A stretch of 22,962 nt of DNA from CALCTE01 sp045627885 (GTDB lineage: Bacteria > Bacillota > Clostridia > Oscillospirales > CAG-272). The position numbers were made by a program, and so were the translations under genes. Below the pieces are notes generated by a model that worked only from the letters and a program-made list of their open reading frames with translations, was not told the origin of the DNA and ran no database searches. Below, in pieces: positions 14,340 to 21,588 of this stretch (position 1 is the stretch's first letter; each line of letters starts with the position of its first letter). Where the stretch lies: assembly GCA_045627885.1 (NCBI GenBank), contig JAZQOM010000018.1:1-22962 (forward strand), written 5' to 3'.

Positions 14340-17300
14340 ATGTTTTGCAAAAATTGCGGTTCCGAAATTGCCGAAAATGCGGCATTTTGCGGAAAATGCG
14401 GTACAAAAGTAGAAAATACACCCGTTGAGGAAACGGCAACGATTGCAGAAGCTGCTCCGGCGGCTGAAGAGGCTGCTCCGGTAGCTGAAGAGGTTGCTCC
14501 GGTAGCCGAAGAGGTTGCTCCGGTGACCGAAGAGGTTGCTCCGGTGACCGAAGAGGTTGCTCCGGCAGCTGAAGAGGTTGCTCCGGTAGCCGAAGAGGTT
14601 GCTCCGGTAGCCGAAGAGGTTGCTCCGGTAGCCGAAGAGGCTGCTCCGGCGGCTGAAGAAGCTGCTCCGGCGGCTGAAGAGGTTGCTCCGGTGACCGAAG
14701 AGGCTGCTCCGGTGACCGAAGAGGTTGCTCCGGTAGCCGAAGAGGTTGCTTCAACAGACACCCGTACATTCGACGCGCAGACTGCCGATGTGACGGCTCC
14801 CGTCGTTGAGAAGAAGAAAAAGAAAGCCGCAAAAATCATTATTCCGATTGCGGCAATTATCGCCGTTATCGCAATAGTCGGCGTTCTCTCCTACTTCTTC
14901 TGCCCCTTTATGTCAAATCTGTTTGCACGCATATTCTTAAACGATAAGGATTATTTTGCGCGCGTAAACAAGAATGATATCGCAACTGTTTCTTCGTTAA
15001 TCGGCGATACATACGACGATGCTTTGAATTACATCGAAAAATCACAGACCGAAGGCAATGTAAATATTCAGCTCTCCGACGACGCAAAGCAGCTTATTAA
15101 GCCGCTCATCGGCAATTCGAGCGATGAAATCGCAGAGCTTATCGATTGCTTGAAATCTTTCGATATCAACACCAAGGTCGACATTGACGGAAACAAGTAC
15201 GGAATTACTCTCGGTGCGTTATTGAACGGCGAGAATATACTCGGCGCAAATATCGCTTTTGAAAACGGCGTATTGTATGCCGGAATTCCCACTATGTCGG
15301 ATTCGACTATAAAGCTCGATATAATCAAAATTCTTGAGTCCGCGCAGGGAGAGTATTACGACGACGAAGAGTATTACGATGACGAGTTCGACTACGACGA
15401 CGAATATTTCGACGAGATTGACCTCGACGGTGATGTTTACTTCGACGAGATTGACCTCGACGAAGACGAATATTACTCTGCTCCCGAAACAGCCGTAGTG
15501 CCCGATTTCAATACTATAGCAAACGGCGTAAAAGATTTGTTTAAGACTCTCGACGGCAAAACGGTCGAGAAGCTCATAAACAAGTATGCGGGCATCGTAT
15601 TTGACGGCATCACCAATGTTGAAGGCGAAAAAGACGAGCTTACGATAAACGGAATAAGCCAAAAGTGCTACAAGTACACCGCAAAGCTCAACAGCTCTAC
15701 CGTATACAGAATATGCAAGGATGCCCTCAAGGCGGTAAAGAACGACAAGGACATCGAAAAAATCCTTACATCTTTTGCAAAGACATTTTCTTCGATTGAC
15801 GGCGAAGAGTTCGACATCAACGAAGCATACGAAGAGATTGACGAAGCTTTGGAAGAGCTCGACAAAGAAGATTTTGAAGAAATAGACGAGCTTAACATCA
15901 AGTATTCCTGCTGGGTTGACAACAGAGGCGATATCATCGCACGCAGTGTTGAATTCAAAGATATCTGCGTTTACTTCGGTACCGCAAAGAAAGGCGGCAA
16001 GTTCGGAAGCATCGCAGGTATTGGCTCTAAGCCCTTCAGCACAAAGAATGCCATGGGCTATGTATCCGGCGACGGCAAATACAAAAAGGGAAGCTATACC
16101 GGTGACTTTACGGTTACCGTTCAGGGCAAGGACTACTTTAAGTTCAAGGTTTCCGATTTCTATGCAGACGAGGTTAAGGAAGGCAAGCTCCGCGGCAAAT
16201 TGAGCGTATCGCTCGGCGATGTATTTACGCTTCTTGAAGAATTGGGCGTAGATACCGACATTGGCGAATATGCTTTACTGCTTCGCGGTTATAACATCAG
16301 CATTGATGTAAATTCAACCGAAAACGACAAAGCCGCTATGACCGTTTTGCTTGACAACGGAAAGACGGAGCTTATACGCATTACATCAAATTCGGCAATA
16401 ACCGATAAGCCGTCCGTAGAGATTCCGGAAAAAACCACGGAGAACATCGAAGAATGGGTATCATCGCTTAAGCTCGACAACACAGTCTCGGCTCTCGAAA
16501 AAGCGGGTGTACCCGAGTTCGTGACGGAAATTCTCAAGAATCTGAATATCGCGGATTTGCTCGGCTTTGGCTATTCCGATGACATCGCTTTAAGCGACGA
16601 TTTCATCGACCCGATTACCGAATGGTATGAATATGATGAGCTAATCGCGCAGATTAAAGCGGAAACCGACTTTGAATTAAGAACACAGCTCATGCACAAG
16701 GCAGAGAGAATTCTTATGTCAAACGGCTGCATAGTTCCGATATACTACTACAACGATATTTTCATGCAGAAGGACTATGTCTCCGGAATTTACGCAGATA
16801 CATTCCCGACAAAGTACTTTATGTATGCAAAGCTTAACAACGGCTCCGATACTCTTCGCGTAGGCGTCGATGATGTGGACAACCTCGACCCTGCTCTCAA
16901 CAGCAGTGTTACCGGCGCGTGCATCATCTCGAGCGCTTTTGTTGGACTCTACACCTACGACGAAGACGGAAAAACAATTCCCGCCTGCGCCGACAGCTAT
17001 GTTGTAAGCGAAGACGGCAAAACCTATACCGTTACACTTAAAGAAGGTCTCAAGTGGTCGGACGGCTCCGCGCTGACGGCTTCCGACTTTGAGTACGCAT
17101 GGAAGCGTGCCGCAAGTGACGAGCTCTTCGCCGACTACGGATATATGTTCGATTGCTTCGCAGGTTATCCGAACAATCTGAATGTTACCGCCAAGAATGC
17201 TAAAACGCTTGAATTCGTCCTCAACGCTCCCTGCGCTTACATTGAAGAGCTTTTGGCATTCCCGGCGTTCTTCCCCGTAAAGAAGAGCGTGGTAGAGTCA

Positions 17301-18176
17301 AATCCGAAATGGTATACGCAGGAGAAATTTGTCTGCAACGGCGCTTATGTATGCAGTAATTTGAACGCCCATTCTTCAATTACATTTGTAAAAAATCCTT
17401 ATTTCTACAATGCGGAAAATGTATCGATAGATAAGATTGTATTCGCTCTTTACGCAGACTATGAGACCGCATATAGCGACTACTGTGCCGGAAAGCTCGA
17501 TTTTATCGACTTTATTCCTTTGGACAAGATACCCTCTCTTCTCGACAATCCCGAGTTCTACATAATCGACGCTCCTCTCGGAACATACTATGCTTCATTC
17601 AACTGCAAGAGCCCGCTCTTTGCAGGCAAAACTCCCGAGCAGGCGGCCTATATGAGAATGGCGTTCAGCCTCCTCATTGACCGCGACTCTATCTGCGAGA
17701 GCATAGGTCAGACAGGTCAGATTCCCGCAAACTCTTTCATTCCGATTGGTATGAAAGACGGTAGCGGCGGAATTTTCAAAACGGATTTGGATGACGATTC
17801 TTACTACAATCCCTACGCTATAAACGAAGACAAAGAGGGAACTCTTGAGCTCGCTCGCGCTTACCTCAAAGCCGCAGGATATAAATTCGGCTACGACGGC
17901 AAGCTCTCCCCCGAGACTCCCATCGTCATAAATTACATCATTAACGATTCCCCAGGTCACATGGAAATTGCAGAATCAATGAGAAAAGATTTTGCCGTTT
18001 TGGGTATCAATATGACAATCTCAACAGAAGGCTGGAGCGAATTTTTTACCGACAGGCAACAGGGCAACTGCGACTTCGCTCGCGGAGGCTGGGTTGCAGA
18101 TTACAGCGACCCGATAAATATGCTTGAAATGTGGACTTCATATTCCGGCAACAACGACTGCCAGTTCGGCAGATAA
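14340..18176 (+). CDS. Zinc-ribbon membrane protein with circularly permuted SBP_bac_5-like domain
   Basis: A 1278-residue protein. Order: zinc ribbon with C3, C6, C17, C20; 14 heptapeptides (37-134); a basic stretch (KKKKKAAK); one membrane helix (about 166-188), predicted N-in/C-out; an unrecognised extracellular region (195-745) with an Asp/Glu/Tyr-rich insert (338-381); then the solute-binding part. Residues 755-830 (YDELIAQIK, MHKAERILM, PIYYYNDIFMQKDYVSGIY, KYFMYA) resemble the C-terminal segment of family-5 peptide-binding proteins. Residues 836-1278 (LRVGVDD, NLDPALNS, LKEGLKWSDG, DFEYAWKRA, LGTYYASFNC, GGWVADYSDPINMLEMW, SGNND) resemble the N-terminal and middle part. The gene stops where the C-terminal segment would normally follow. 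AAAGGAAG lies seven bases before ATG 14340. No transporter genes adjoin. Function unknown; sensing or scavenging of peptides is inference. Confidence 0.8.
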   Translation: MFCKNCGSEIAENAAFCGKCGTKVENTPVEETATIAEAAPAAEEAAPVAEEVAPVAEEVAPVTEEVAPVTEEVAPAAEEVAPVAEEVAPVAEEVAPVAEEAAPAAEEAAPAAEEVAPVTEEAAPVTEEVAPVAEEVASTDTRTFDAQTADVTAPVVEKKKKKAAKIIIPIAAIIAVIAIVGVLSYFFCPFMSNLFARIFLNDKDYFARVNKNDIATVSSLIGDTYDDALNYIEKSQTEGNVNIQLSDDAKQLIKPLIGNSSDEIAELIDCLKSFDINTKVDIDGNKYGITLGALLNGENILGANIAFENGVLYAGIPTMSDSTIKLDIIKILESAQGEYYDDEEYYDDEFDYDDEYFDEIDLDGDVYFDEIDLDEDEYYSAPETAVVPDFNTIANGVKDLFKTLDGKTVEKLINKYAGIVFDGITNVEGEKDELTINGISQKCYKYTAKLNSSTVYRICKDALKAVKNDKDIEKILTSFAKTFSSIDGEEFDINEAYEEIDEALEELDKEDFEEIDELNIKYSCWVDNRGDIIARSVEFKDICVYFGTAKKGGKFGSIAGIGSKPFSTKNAMGYVSGDGKYKKGSYTGDFTVTVQGKDYFKFKVSDFYADEVKEGKLRGKLSVSLGDVFTLLEELGVDTDIGEYALLLRGYNISIDVNSTENDKAAMTVLLDNGKTELIRITSNSAITDKPSVEIPEKTTENIEEWVSSLKLDNTVSALEKAGVPEFVTEILKNLNIADLLGFGYSDDIALSDDFIDPITEWYEYDELIAQIKAETDFELRTQLMHKAERILMSNGCIVPIYYYNDIFMQKDYVSGIYADTFPTKYFMYAKLNNGSDTLRVGVDDVDNLDPALNSSVTGACIISSAFVGLYTYDEDGKTIPACADSYVVSEDGKTYTVTLKEGLKWSDGSALTASDFEYAWKRAASDELFADYGYMFDCFAGYPNNLNVTAKNAKTLEFVLNAPCAYIEELLAFPAFFPVKKSVVESNPKWYTQEKFVCNGAYVCSNLNAHSSITFVKNPYFYNAENVSIDKIVFALYADYETAYSDYCAGKLDFIDFIPLDKIPSLLDNPEFYIIDAPLGTYYASFNCKSPLFAGKTPEQAAYMRMAFSLLIDRDSICESIGQTGQIPANSFIPIGMKDGSGGIFKTDLDDDSYYNPYAINEDKEGTLELARAYLKAAGYKFGYDGKLSPETPIVINYIINDSPGHMEIAESMRKDFAVLGINMTISTEGWSEFFTDRQQGNCDFARGGWVADYSDPINMLEMWTSYSGNNDCQFGR
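14448..14741 (+). repeat. 14-copy 21-bp in-frame tandem repeat
   Basis: Fourteen units of the pattern GAAGAGGTTGCTCCGGTAGCC encode heptapeptides E(V/A)AP(V/A)(A/T)E, residues 37-134 of the zinc-ribbon protein. Units differ mainly at the codons giving Ala/Val and Ala/Thr. The stretch is Pro/Ala/Glu-rich and should be an extended cytoplasmic linker between the zinc ribbon and the membrane helix. Copy number is likely to vary between strains by slippage or recombination. Confidence 0.95.
15408..15462 (+). repeat. Exact 22-bp direct repeat in the acidic segment
   Basis: TTCGACGAGATTGACCTCGACG occurs at 15408-15429 and 15441-15462, a period of 33 bp or 11 codons. It gives FDEIDLD twice inside the acidic insert of the zinc-ribbon protein. 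The period in whole codons points to an in-frame duplication. Confidence 0.9.
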
Positions 18177-18195
18177 ATTTCAAAGCAAACAAAAA

Positions 18196-18230
18196 ACGGC
18201 TTTGCGAATTTCTCGCAAAGCTGTTTTTTT
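18196..18230. terminator. Bidirectional terminator between convergent genes
   Basis: ACGGCTTTGCGA (18196-18207) pairs with TCGCAAAGCTGT (18213-18224, one G-U) around a five-base loop. T runs follow on the plus strand (18224-18230), and an A run at 18191-18196 gives T's on the minus strand. It ends both the permuted-SBP gene and the leftward feo operon. Confidence 0.9.
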
Positions 18231-18270
18231 GTCATAGACTATATAAGCAATATATAATATCTCGGGAGCG

Positions 18271-18567
18271 TTATTCCTCAAAATCAAGGCAGAGCCTTGT
18301 TTCGACAAATGGGCGAACCTTGGCGTTTGCTACCGCGACATGAGCGGGAGCGTTTGCGTAAGCCTTAAGGGAATCGGCGTCCTTAAATGTGGTGTCAAGC
18401 ATCAAATCGGCGGTGGAGCTCGGAAGTCCGCTTGTAATTACGCGAACGGACACAAGTCCGTCTATTACGCCGTAAAGTCCCTCAAGCCCCGTCTTTATGC
18501 CGAGCTTTACGCTTTCCGCGTCGTTTACGCTGTCTTTAAGTCTCCATAAGATGATGTGCTTTACCAT
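18271..18567 (-). CDS. Dabb-family (stress-responsive alpha-beta barrel) protein
   Basis: A 98-residue single-domain protein. MVKHIILWRLKD at the N-terminus and the later pattern SSTADLMLDTTFKDADSLKAYANAPAHVAVANAKVRPFVE are characteristic of the Dabb fold (dimeric ferredoxin-like barrel). Members are small cytoplasmic proteins with varied or unknown roles. AAAGGAT lies upstream of the ATG, which is two bases after the stop of the Cys-rich protein gene, so it is the last gene of the feo operon. Whether it has an iron-related role is unknown. Confidence 0.85.
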   Translation of the reverse strand: MVKHIILWRLKDSVNDAESVKLGIKTGLEGLYGVIDGLVSVRVITSGLPSSTADLMLDTTFKDADSLKAYANAPAHVAVANAKVRPFVETRLCLDFEE

Positions 18568-18569
18568 AA

Positions 18570-18746
18570 TTATTTATCCTTTCCGTCACATTTTTTGCGG
18601 CAGTTTTCGCAGCAGCCGTCGCAGCCGCCGCACATATTCTTTCCTTTGGCTCTGCGATATATGACAAAAGCGACGACAAATACAAGCCACGCTCCGACTG
18701 CGGCAAGTATAGCTATATCGAGAGCTCCGAGTGCTAAAACAAACAT
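18570..18746 (-). CDS. FeoB-associated Cys-rich membrane protein
   Basis: A 58-residue protein: one membrane helix (about 8-30, ALDIAILAAVGAWLVFVVAFVIY), a basic RRAKGK stop-transfer sequence and a short tail with CGGCDGCCENCRKKC. This is the layout of the small Cys-rich proteins found next to FeoB in Firmicutes, thought to assist ferrous iron uptake or handling. I chose the ATG at 18746, overlapping the feoB stop by 13 bp. An earlier in-frame start (18791) would add 15 residues deep inside feoB. There is no convincing ribosome site, so coupling to feoB is likely and the exact start is uncertain. Confidence 0.8.
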   Translation of the reverse strand: MFVLALGALDIAILAAVGAWLVFVVAFVIYRRAKGKNMCGGCDGCCENCRKKCDGKDK

Positions 18747-20731
18747 ACAATCTGATATACGGCAAATGATACAAGCCACGCAATACAGCATTGTGAGACG
18801 ACCACTGCCGCCGCCGCAAGTCCGGAGCCGAGCTCACGCTTTATCGCGGCAACTGCCGCAACGCACGGTGTATAAAGCAGTGTGAATGCAAGAAAGCTTA
18901 TTGCGGACGGTATCGTAAACAAAGTGGAAAGTCCGCTTTCGAGAGCCGTAAAGCCCGTGAGAACGCTCATTGTGCTTACTACAGACTCTTTTGCGATAAA
19001 TCCCGTTATAAGTGAAGTGGAAAGCTTCCAATCGGCAAAGCCCATTGGTGCAAAAATCGGGGCTATTATTCTTCCGATATGTGCAAGAATACTTTGTGCG
19101 CTGTCCGTTACATAATTGAGCTTTAGGTCAAAGCTTTGCATAAACCAAACGATGACGGTAGCCGCAAATATGACGGTGAACGCCTTTGTGATGAAGTCCT
19201 TTGCCTTCTCCCACATGAGCATTCCTACGCTCTTTGCGCTCGGCAGGCGATAATTCGGAAGCTCCATAACAAACGGCACCGGCTTTCCTCTGAATACGGT
19301 TTTATTGTATATAAGGGCGACGATTATTCCGACAATCATTCCCGCAACATAAAGCGCGGTCATGGTGAGAGCTTTGTACTTCGGGAAGAATGCCGCAACA
19401 AACACGGTATATATCGGAATCTTTGCGCTGCAACTCATAAACGGAGTGAGCACAATTGTCATTTTTCTGTCCCTCTCCGACGAGAGTGTGCGTGTAGCCA
19501 TTATCGCCGGAACGCTGCACCCGAAGCCGATTATCATCGGCACAAAGCTTCTGCCGGAAAGTCCTATCTTGCGAAGAAGCTTATCCATAACGAACGCAAC
19601 TCTTGCCATATAGCCCGTATCTTCAAGTATGGAAAGAAAGAAGAACAGCACAACGATTACGGGCAAAAACGAAAGCACGCTTCCCACTCCGGCAAATATG
19701 CCGTCAATTACAAGACTCTTGACGACGGGGTTTATTCCGTAGCTCTCAAGTCCCTTTCCGACTGTCGACGAAAGCGCATCTATTCCGCTTGAGAGAAGTC
19801 CCGATAGGAATGCGCCTATAACCTCAAACGAAAGATAGAATATAAACGCCATTATCGCTATGAATATGGGAATTGCAAGATATTTATTTGTGAGCACGGA
19901 GTCTATCTTTACGCTTCTTTTGTGCTCCTTGGATTCGCTGCATTTCTTGACTGTCGCCGCGCACACCTTTTCGATGAAGGCGTATCTCATCGCCGCTATC
20001 GCGGCGTTGCGGTCAAGTCCGCTGTCGGTTTCCATCTCGACGACGCTGTGCTCTATCATTTCGAGCTCGTTCTCGCTCATCTCAAGCCTTGCGATTATAT
20101 CGGAGTCGTTCTCGATAATCTTCATCGCCGCAAAGCGCTTGGAAATGCCGATTCTTTCGGCGTGGTCTTCGACTACATGGCTTACCGCGTGTATACATCT
20201 GTGAACGGGGCCCGCCTCGCAGAAATCGTACACGAGAGGCTCTGTTCTGTTTTTTGCGACAGTTATAAGATTGCTTATGAGCTCGTCGATGCCCTCGTTC
20301 TTTGCGGCGCTTATCGGTACAACCGGAATTCCGAGCTCTTTCGACATACCCATTACATCGACTGTGCCGCCGTTTGCCCTGACCTCGTCCATCATATTGA
20401 GCGCAAGCACCATGGGAATCTTCAATTCGAGAAGCTGAAGCGTGAGGTAAAGGTTGCGCTCTATGTTTGTGGCGTCAACTATGTTTATTATCGCGTCAGG
20501 ATGTTCTTCGATGATGAAGTCCCTCGTGACTATCTCTTCGGTTGAGTATGTGCGTATGGAGTATATGCCGGGAAGGTCAACTACCGAGCAACCCTTCTGC
20601 CCCTTTAAGTCGCCTGTCTTACGGTCAACTGTTACGCCGGGAAAGTTACCGACATGCTGATTTGAACCGGTGAGCTGATTGAAAAGAGTAGTCTTGCCGC
20701 AGTTCTGATTGCCCGCAAGTGCAAATACCAT
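18734..20731 (-). CDS. feoB: Ferrous iron transport protein B
   Basis: A GTP-dependent Fe(II) importer of the cytoplasmic membrane, 665 residues from the chosen start. The N-terminal G domain has GNQNCGKTT (7-15, G1), the GNFPGVTVD switch region, DLPGIYS (G3) and NMMDE, the NxxD G4 motif. A helical spacer follows to about residue 270, then the membrane domain with the two gate-type repeats, including GFGCSVPAIMATRTL and PFMSCSAKIPIY. GAGGAGGAG precedes the ATG at 20731. Upstream in-frame starts (to 20791) lie inside feoA and add a basic 20-residue extension absent from the family. It begins two bases after feoA stops. Confidence 0.96.
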   Translation of the reverse strand: MVFALAGNQNCGKTTLFNQLTGSNQHVGNFPGVTVDRKTGDLKGQKGCSVVDLPGIYSIRTYSTEEIVTRDFIIEEHPDAIINIVDATNIERNLYLTLQLLELKIPMVLALNMMDEVRANGGTVDVMGMSKELGIPVVPISAAKNEGIDELISNLITVAKNRTEPLVYDFCEAGPVHRCIHAVSHVVEDHAERIGISKRFAAMKIIENDSDIIARLEMSENELEMIEHSVVEMETDSGLDRNAAIAAMRYAFIEKVCAATVKKCSESKEHKRSVKIDSVLTNKYLAIPIFIAIMAFIFYLSFEVIGAFLSGLLSSGIDALSSTVGKGLESYGINPVVKSLVIDGIFAGVGSVLSFLPVIVVLFFFLSILEDTGYMARVAFVMDKLLRKIGLSGRSFVPMIIGFGCSVPAIMATRTLSSERDRKMTIVLTPFMSCSAKIPIYTVFVAAFFPKYKALTMTALYVAGMIVGIIVALIYNKTVFRGKPVPFVMELPNYRLPSAKSVGMLMWEKAKDFITKAFTVIFAATVIVWFMQSFDLKLNYVTDSAQSILAHIGRIIAPIFAPMGFADWKLSTSLITGFIAKESVVSTMSVLTGFTALESGLSTLFTIPSAISFLAFTLLYTPCVAAVAAIKRELGSGLAAAAVVVSQCCIAWLVSFAVYQIVCLF

Positions 20732-20732
20732 T

Positions 20733-20960
20733 CTATTTCTCCTCCTCAACCGTAATCTGCGCGGCATCGTCGAGCCTGAGCGTAAGCTCATAGCCGCGTA
20801 TATGTATCTCTATCGGGTCGCCCATCGGCGCTACCTTTCGCACCGTGACGGCGGTCTTGGGAATGATGCCCATATCAAGAAGTCTGAGTCTTAATGCGCC
20901 CTCTCCGCCTACCGCGGTTATTATCGCTTTTTTGCCGATAGGCAGCTTGTCTAATGTCAT
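20733..20960 (-). CDS. feoA: Ferrous iron transport protein A
   Basis: A small SH3-like cytoplasmic protein of 75 residues that works with FeoB. It shows the family pattern LDKLPIGKKAIITAV, GGEGALRLRLLDMGIIPKTAVTV and MGDPIEIHIRGYELTLR. I chose ATG at 20960 because GTGAGGTG sits just upstream with a six-base spacer. A GTG at 20972 is part of that ribosome site, so it is unlikely to be the start. First gene of the feo operon, with a promoter and candidate operator upstream. Confidence 0.93.
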   Translation of the reverse strand: MTLDKLPIGKKAIITAVGGEGALRLRLLDMGIIPKTAVTVRKVAPMGDPIEIHIRGYELTLRLDDAAQITVEEEK

Positions 20961-20980
20961 AATGCACCTCACTTGATTTG

Positions 20981-20996
20981 GTTACCCTATGCTAAC
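20981..20996. promoter_or_regulatory. Candidate metalloregulator operator of feoAB
   Basis: GTTACCCTATGCTAAC is an imperfect inverted repeat (GTTA...TAAC with eight bases between), lying directly downstream of the feo -10 box, over the expected transcription start. Its outline and place resemble DtxR/IdeR/MntR-type boxes (GGTTAG...CTAACC). The regulator is not in the window, so this is a suggestion from position and shape. Confidence 0.4.
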
Positions 20997-21000
20997 TATA

Positions 21001-21029
21001 ATTATACACAACTGTTTTGTTCTTGTAAA
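21001..21029 (-). promoter_or_regulatory. Promoter of the feo operon
   Basis: On the minus strand TTTACA (21029-21024), 17 bases, perfect TATAAT (21006-21001). The start site would be near 20994, inside the candidate operator, giving a leader of about 35 bases before the feoA ATG. Confidence 0.85.
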
Positions 21030-21072
21030 TAGTTTTTTTCAAAAAAACGCGCTGTCATTACATTTTGTAAAA

Positions 21073-21118
21073 AACTATTGATTTTGAGGAATCCTCATGC
21101 TATATTATGGTGAAATAT
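21073..21118 (+). promoter_or_regulatory. Possible promoter of the GIY-YIG gene
   Basis: The sequence 5' of the gene reads TTGATT, 17 bases, TATATT (about 21079-21107). The spacer contains the inverted repeat TGAGG-AAT-CCTCA, which could be an operator. TSS and leader (about 25 bases) fit the ATG at 21139. The region lies back to back with the feo promoter. Confidence 0.5.
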
Positions 21119-21138
21119 CACTATCGGAGAATGCAAAA

Positions 21139-21489
21139 ATGGGAAAACCTTATTTTATATATACGCTCTTATGTGACGGAAATATGCTTTATACGGGAAT
21201 TACAACCGACCTTGACAAGCGTATGCGAGAGCATTTTCTCGCTCTGCCCGCCTGCGCGAAATTTACAAGGTCGCATAAGCCGATAAAGCTCGCCGGGCTG
21301 TGGTCTGCGCCCGACAGAGCTACGGCATCGAAACTCGAATACGCCATAAAAGCTCTGCCGAGAGCGAAAAAAGAGGCTCTGCTCCTTTCGCCAAGCACGG
21401 TGACGGAAATCTCCGCGGGACTTGAAGAATGCAAAGCCTTGCCCGTTCCGGAGATAAACATTTTATCGATAAAAGCAGAGGCAAATTAA
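21139..21489 (+). CDS. GIY-YIG nuclease-superfamily protein (YhbQ/UPF0213-like)
   Basis: A 116-residue stand-alone GIY-YIG domain. FIYTLL (6-11) and LYTGIT (17-22) correspond to the GIY and YIG strands, TDLDKRMREH (23-32) holds the conserved Arg (R28) and His32, and Glu67 in LEYAIKAL fits the metal-binding glutamate. This is the small YhbQ-like type, probably a structure-specific DNA nuclease or repair accessory; direct activity is not established for most members. I use ATG 21139 because GGAG lies nine bases upstream and the family begins just before the first strand; a start at 21097 would lie inside the predicted -10 box. No strong terminator follows. Confidence 0.88.
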   Translation: MGKPYFIYTLLCDGNMLYTGITTDLDKRMREHFLALPACAKFTRSHKPIKLAGLWSAPDRATASKLEYAIKALPRAKKEALLLSPSTVTEISAGLEECKALPVPEINILSIKAEAN

Positions 21490-21526
21490 AAAATATTCAT
21501 TTTTTTGATAAATTTTCGTATTTTTA

Positions 21527-21555
21527 TTGACAAAAATTGTGCTTTGTCATATAAT
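21527..21555 (+). promoter_or_regulatory. Consensus promoter of the amino acid ABC transporter
   Basis: Perfect TTGACA (21527-21532), 17 bases, perfect TATAAT (21550-21555). Start about 21562, giving a leader of about 27 bases. The strongest promoter by sequence in the window. Confidence 0.93.
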
Positions 21556-21588
21556 TAACCATATTATTATAGATTGGAAGTGCTTATT

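Noticed and set aside
14448..14741. CRISPR array
   Set aside because: The repeats are contiguous 21-bp units in a coding frame, with no unique spacers and no cas genes.
14198..14839. Two long minus-strand open frames opposite the 21-bp repeats (213 and 164 codons)
   Set aside because: They only mirror the repeat array, whose 21-bp period keeps all frames open. They give low-complexity Ala/Thr/Ser or Leu/Pro/Gln runs, and no promoter or ribosome site supports them.
18177..18270. Remnant of the missing C-terminal segment of the binding domain after the stop
   Set aside because: The sequence after 18176 goes straight into a terminator and has no frame resembling the missing part, so a simple nonsense mutation does not explain the order.
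18734..18746. Frameshift joining feoB and the Cys-rich protein
   Set aside because: FeoB ends at a normal length and the small protein has its own complete helix and Cys tail; a 13-bp overlap with translational coupling is enough.
20732..20791. FeoB N-terminal extension of 20 basic residues
   Set aside because: It would be encoded inside feoA, and the strong GAGGAGGAG site points to ATG 20731, where the family's sequence begins.
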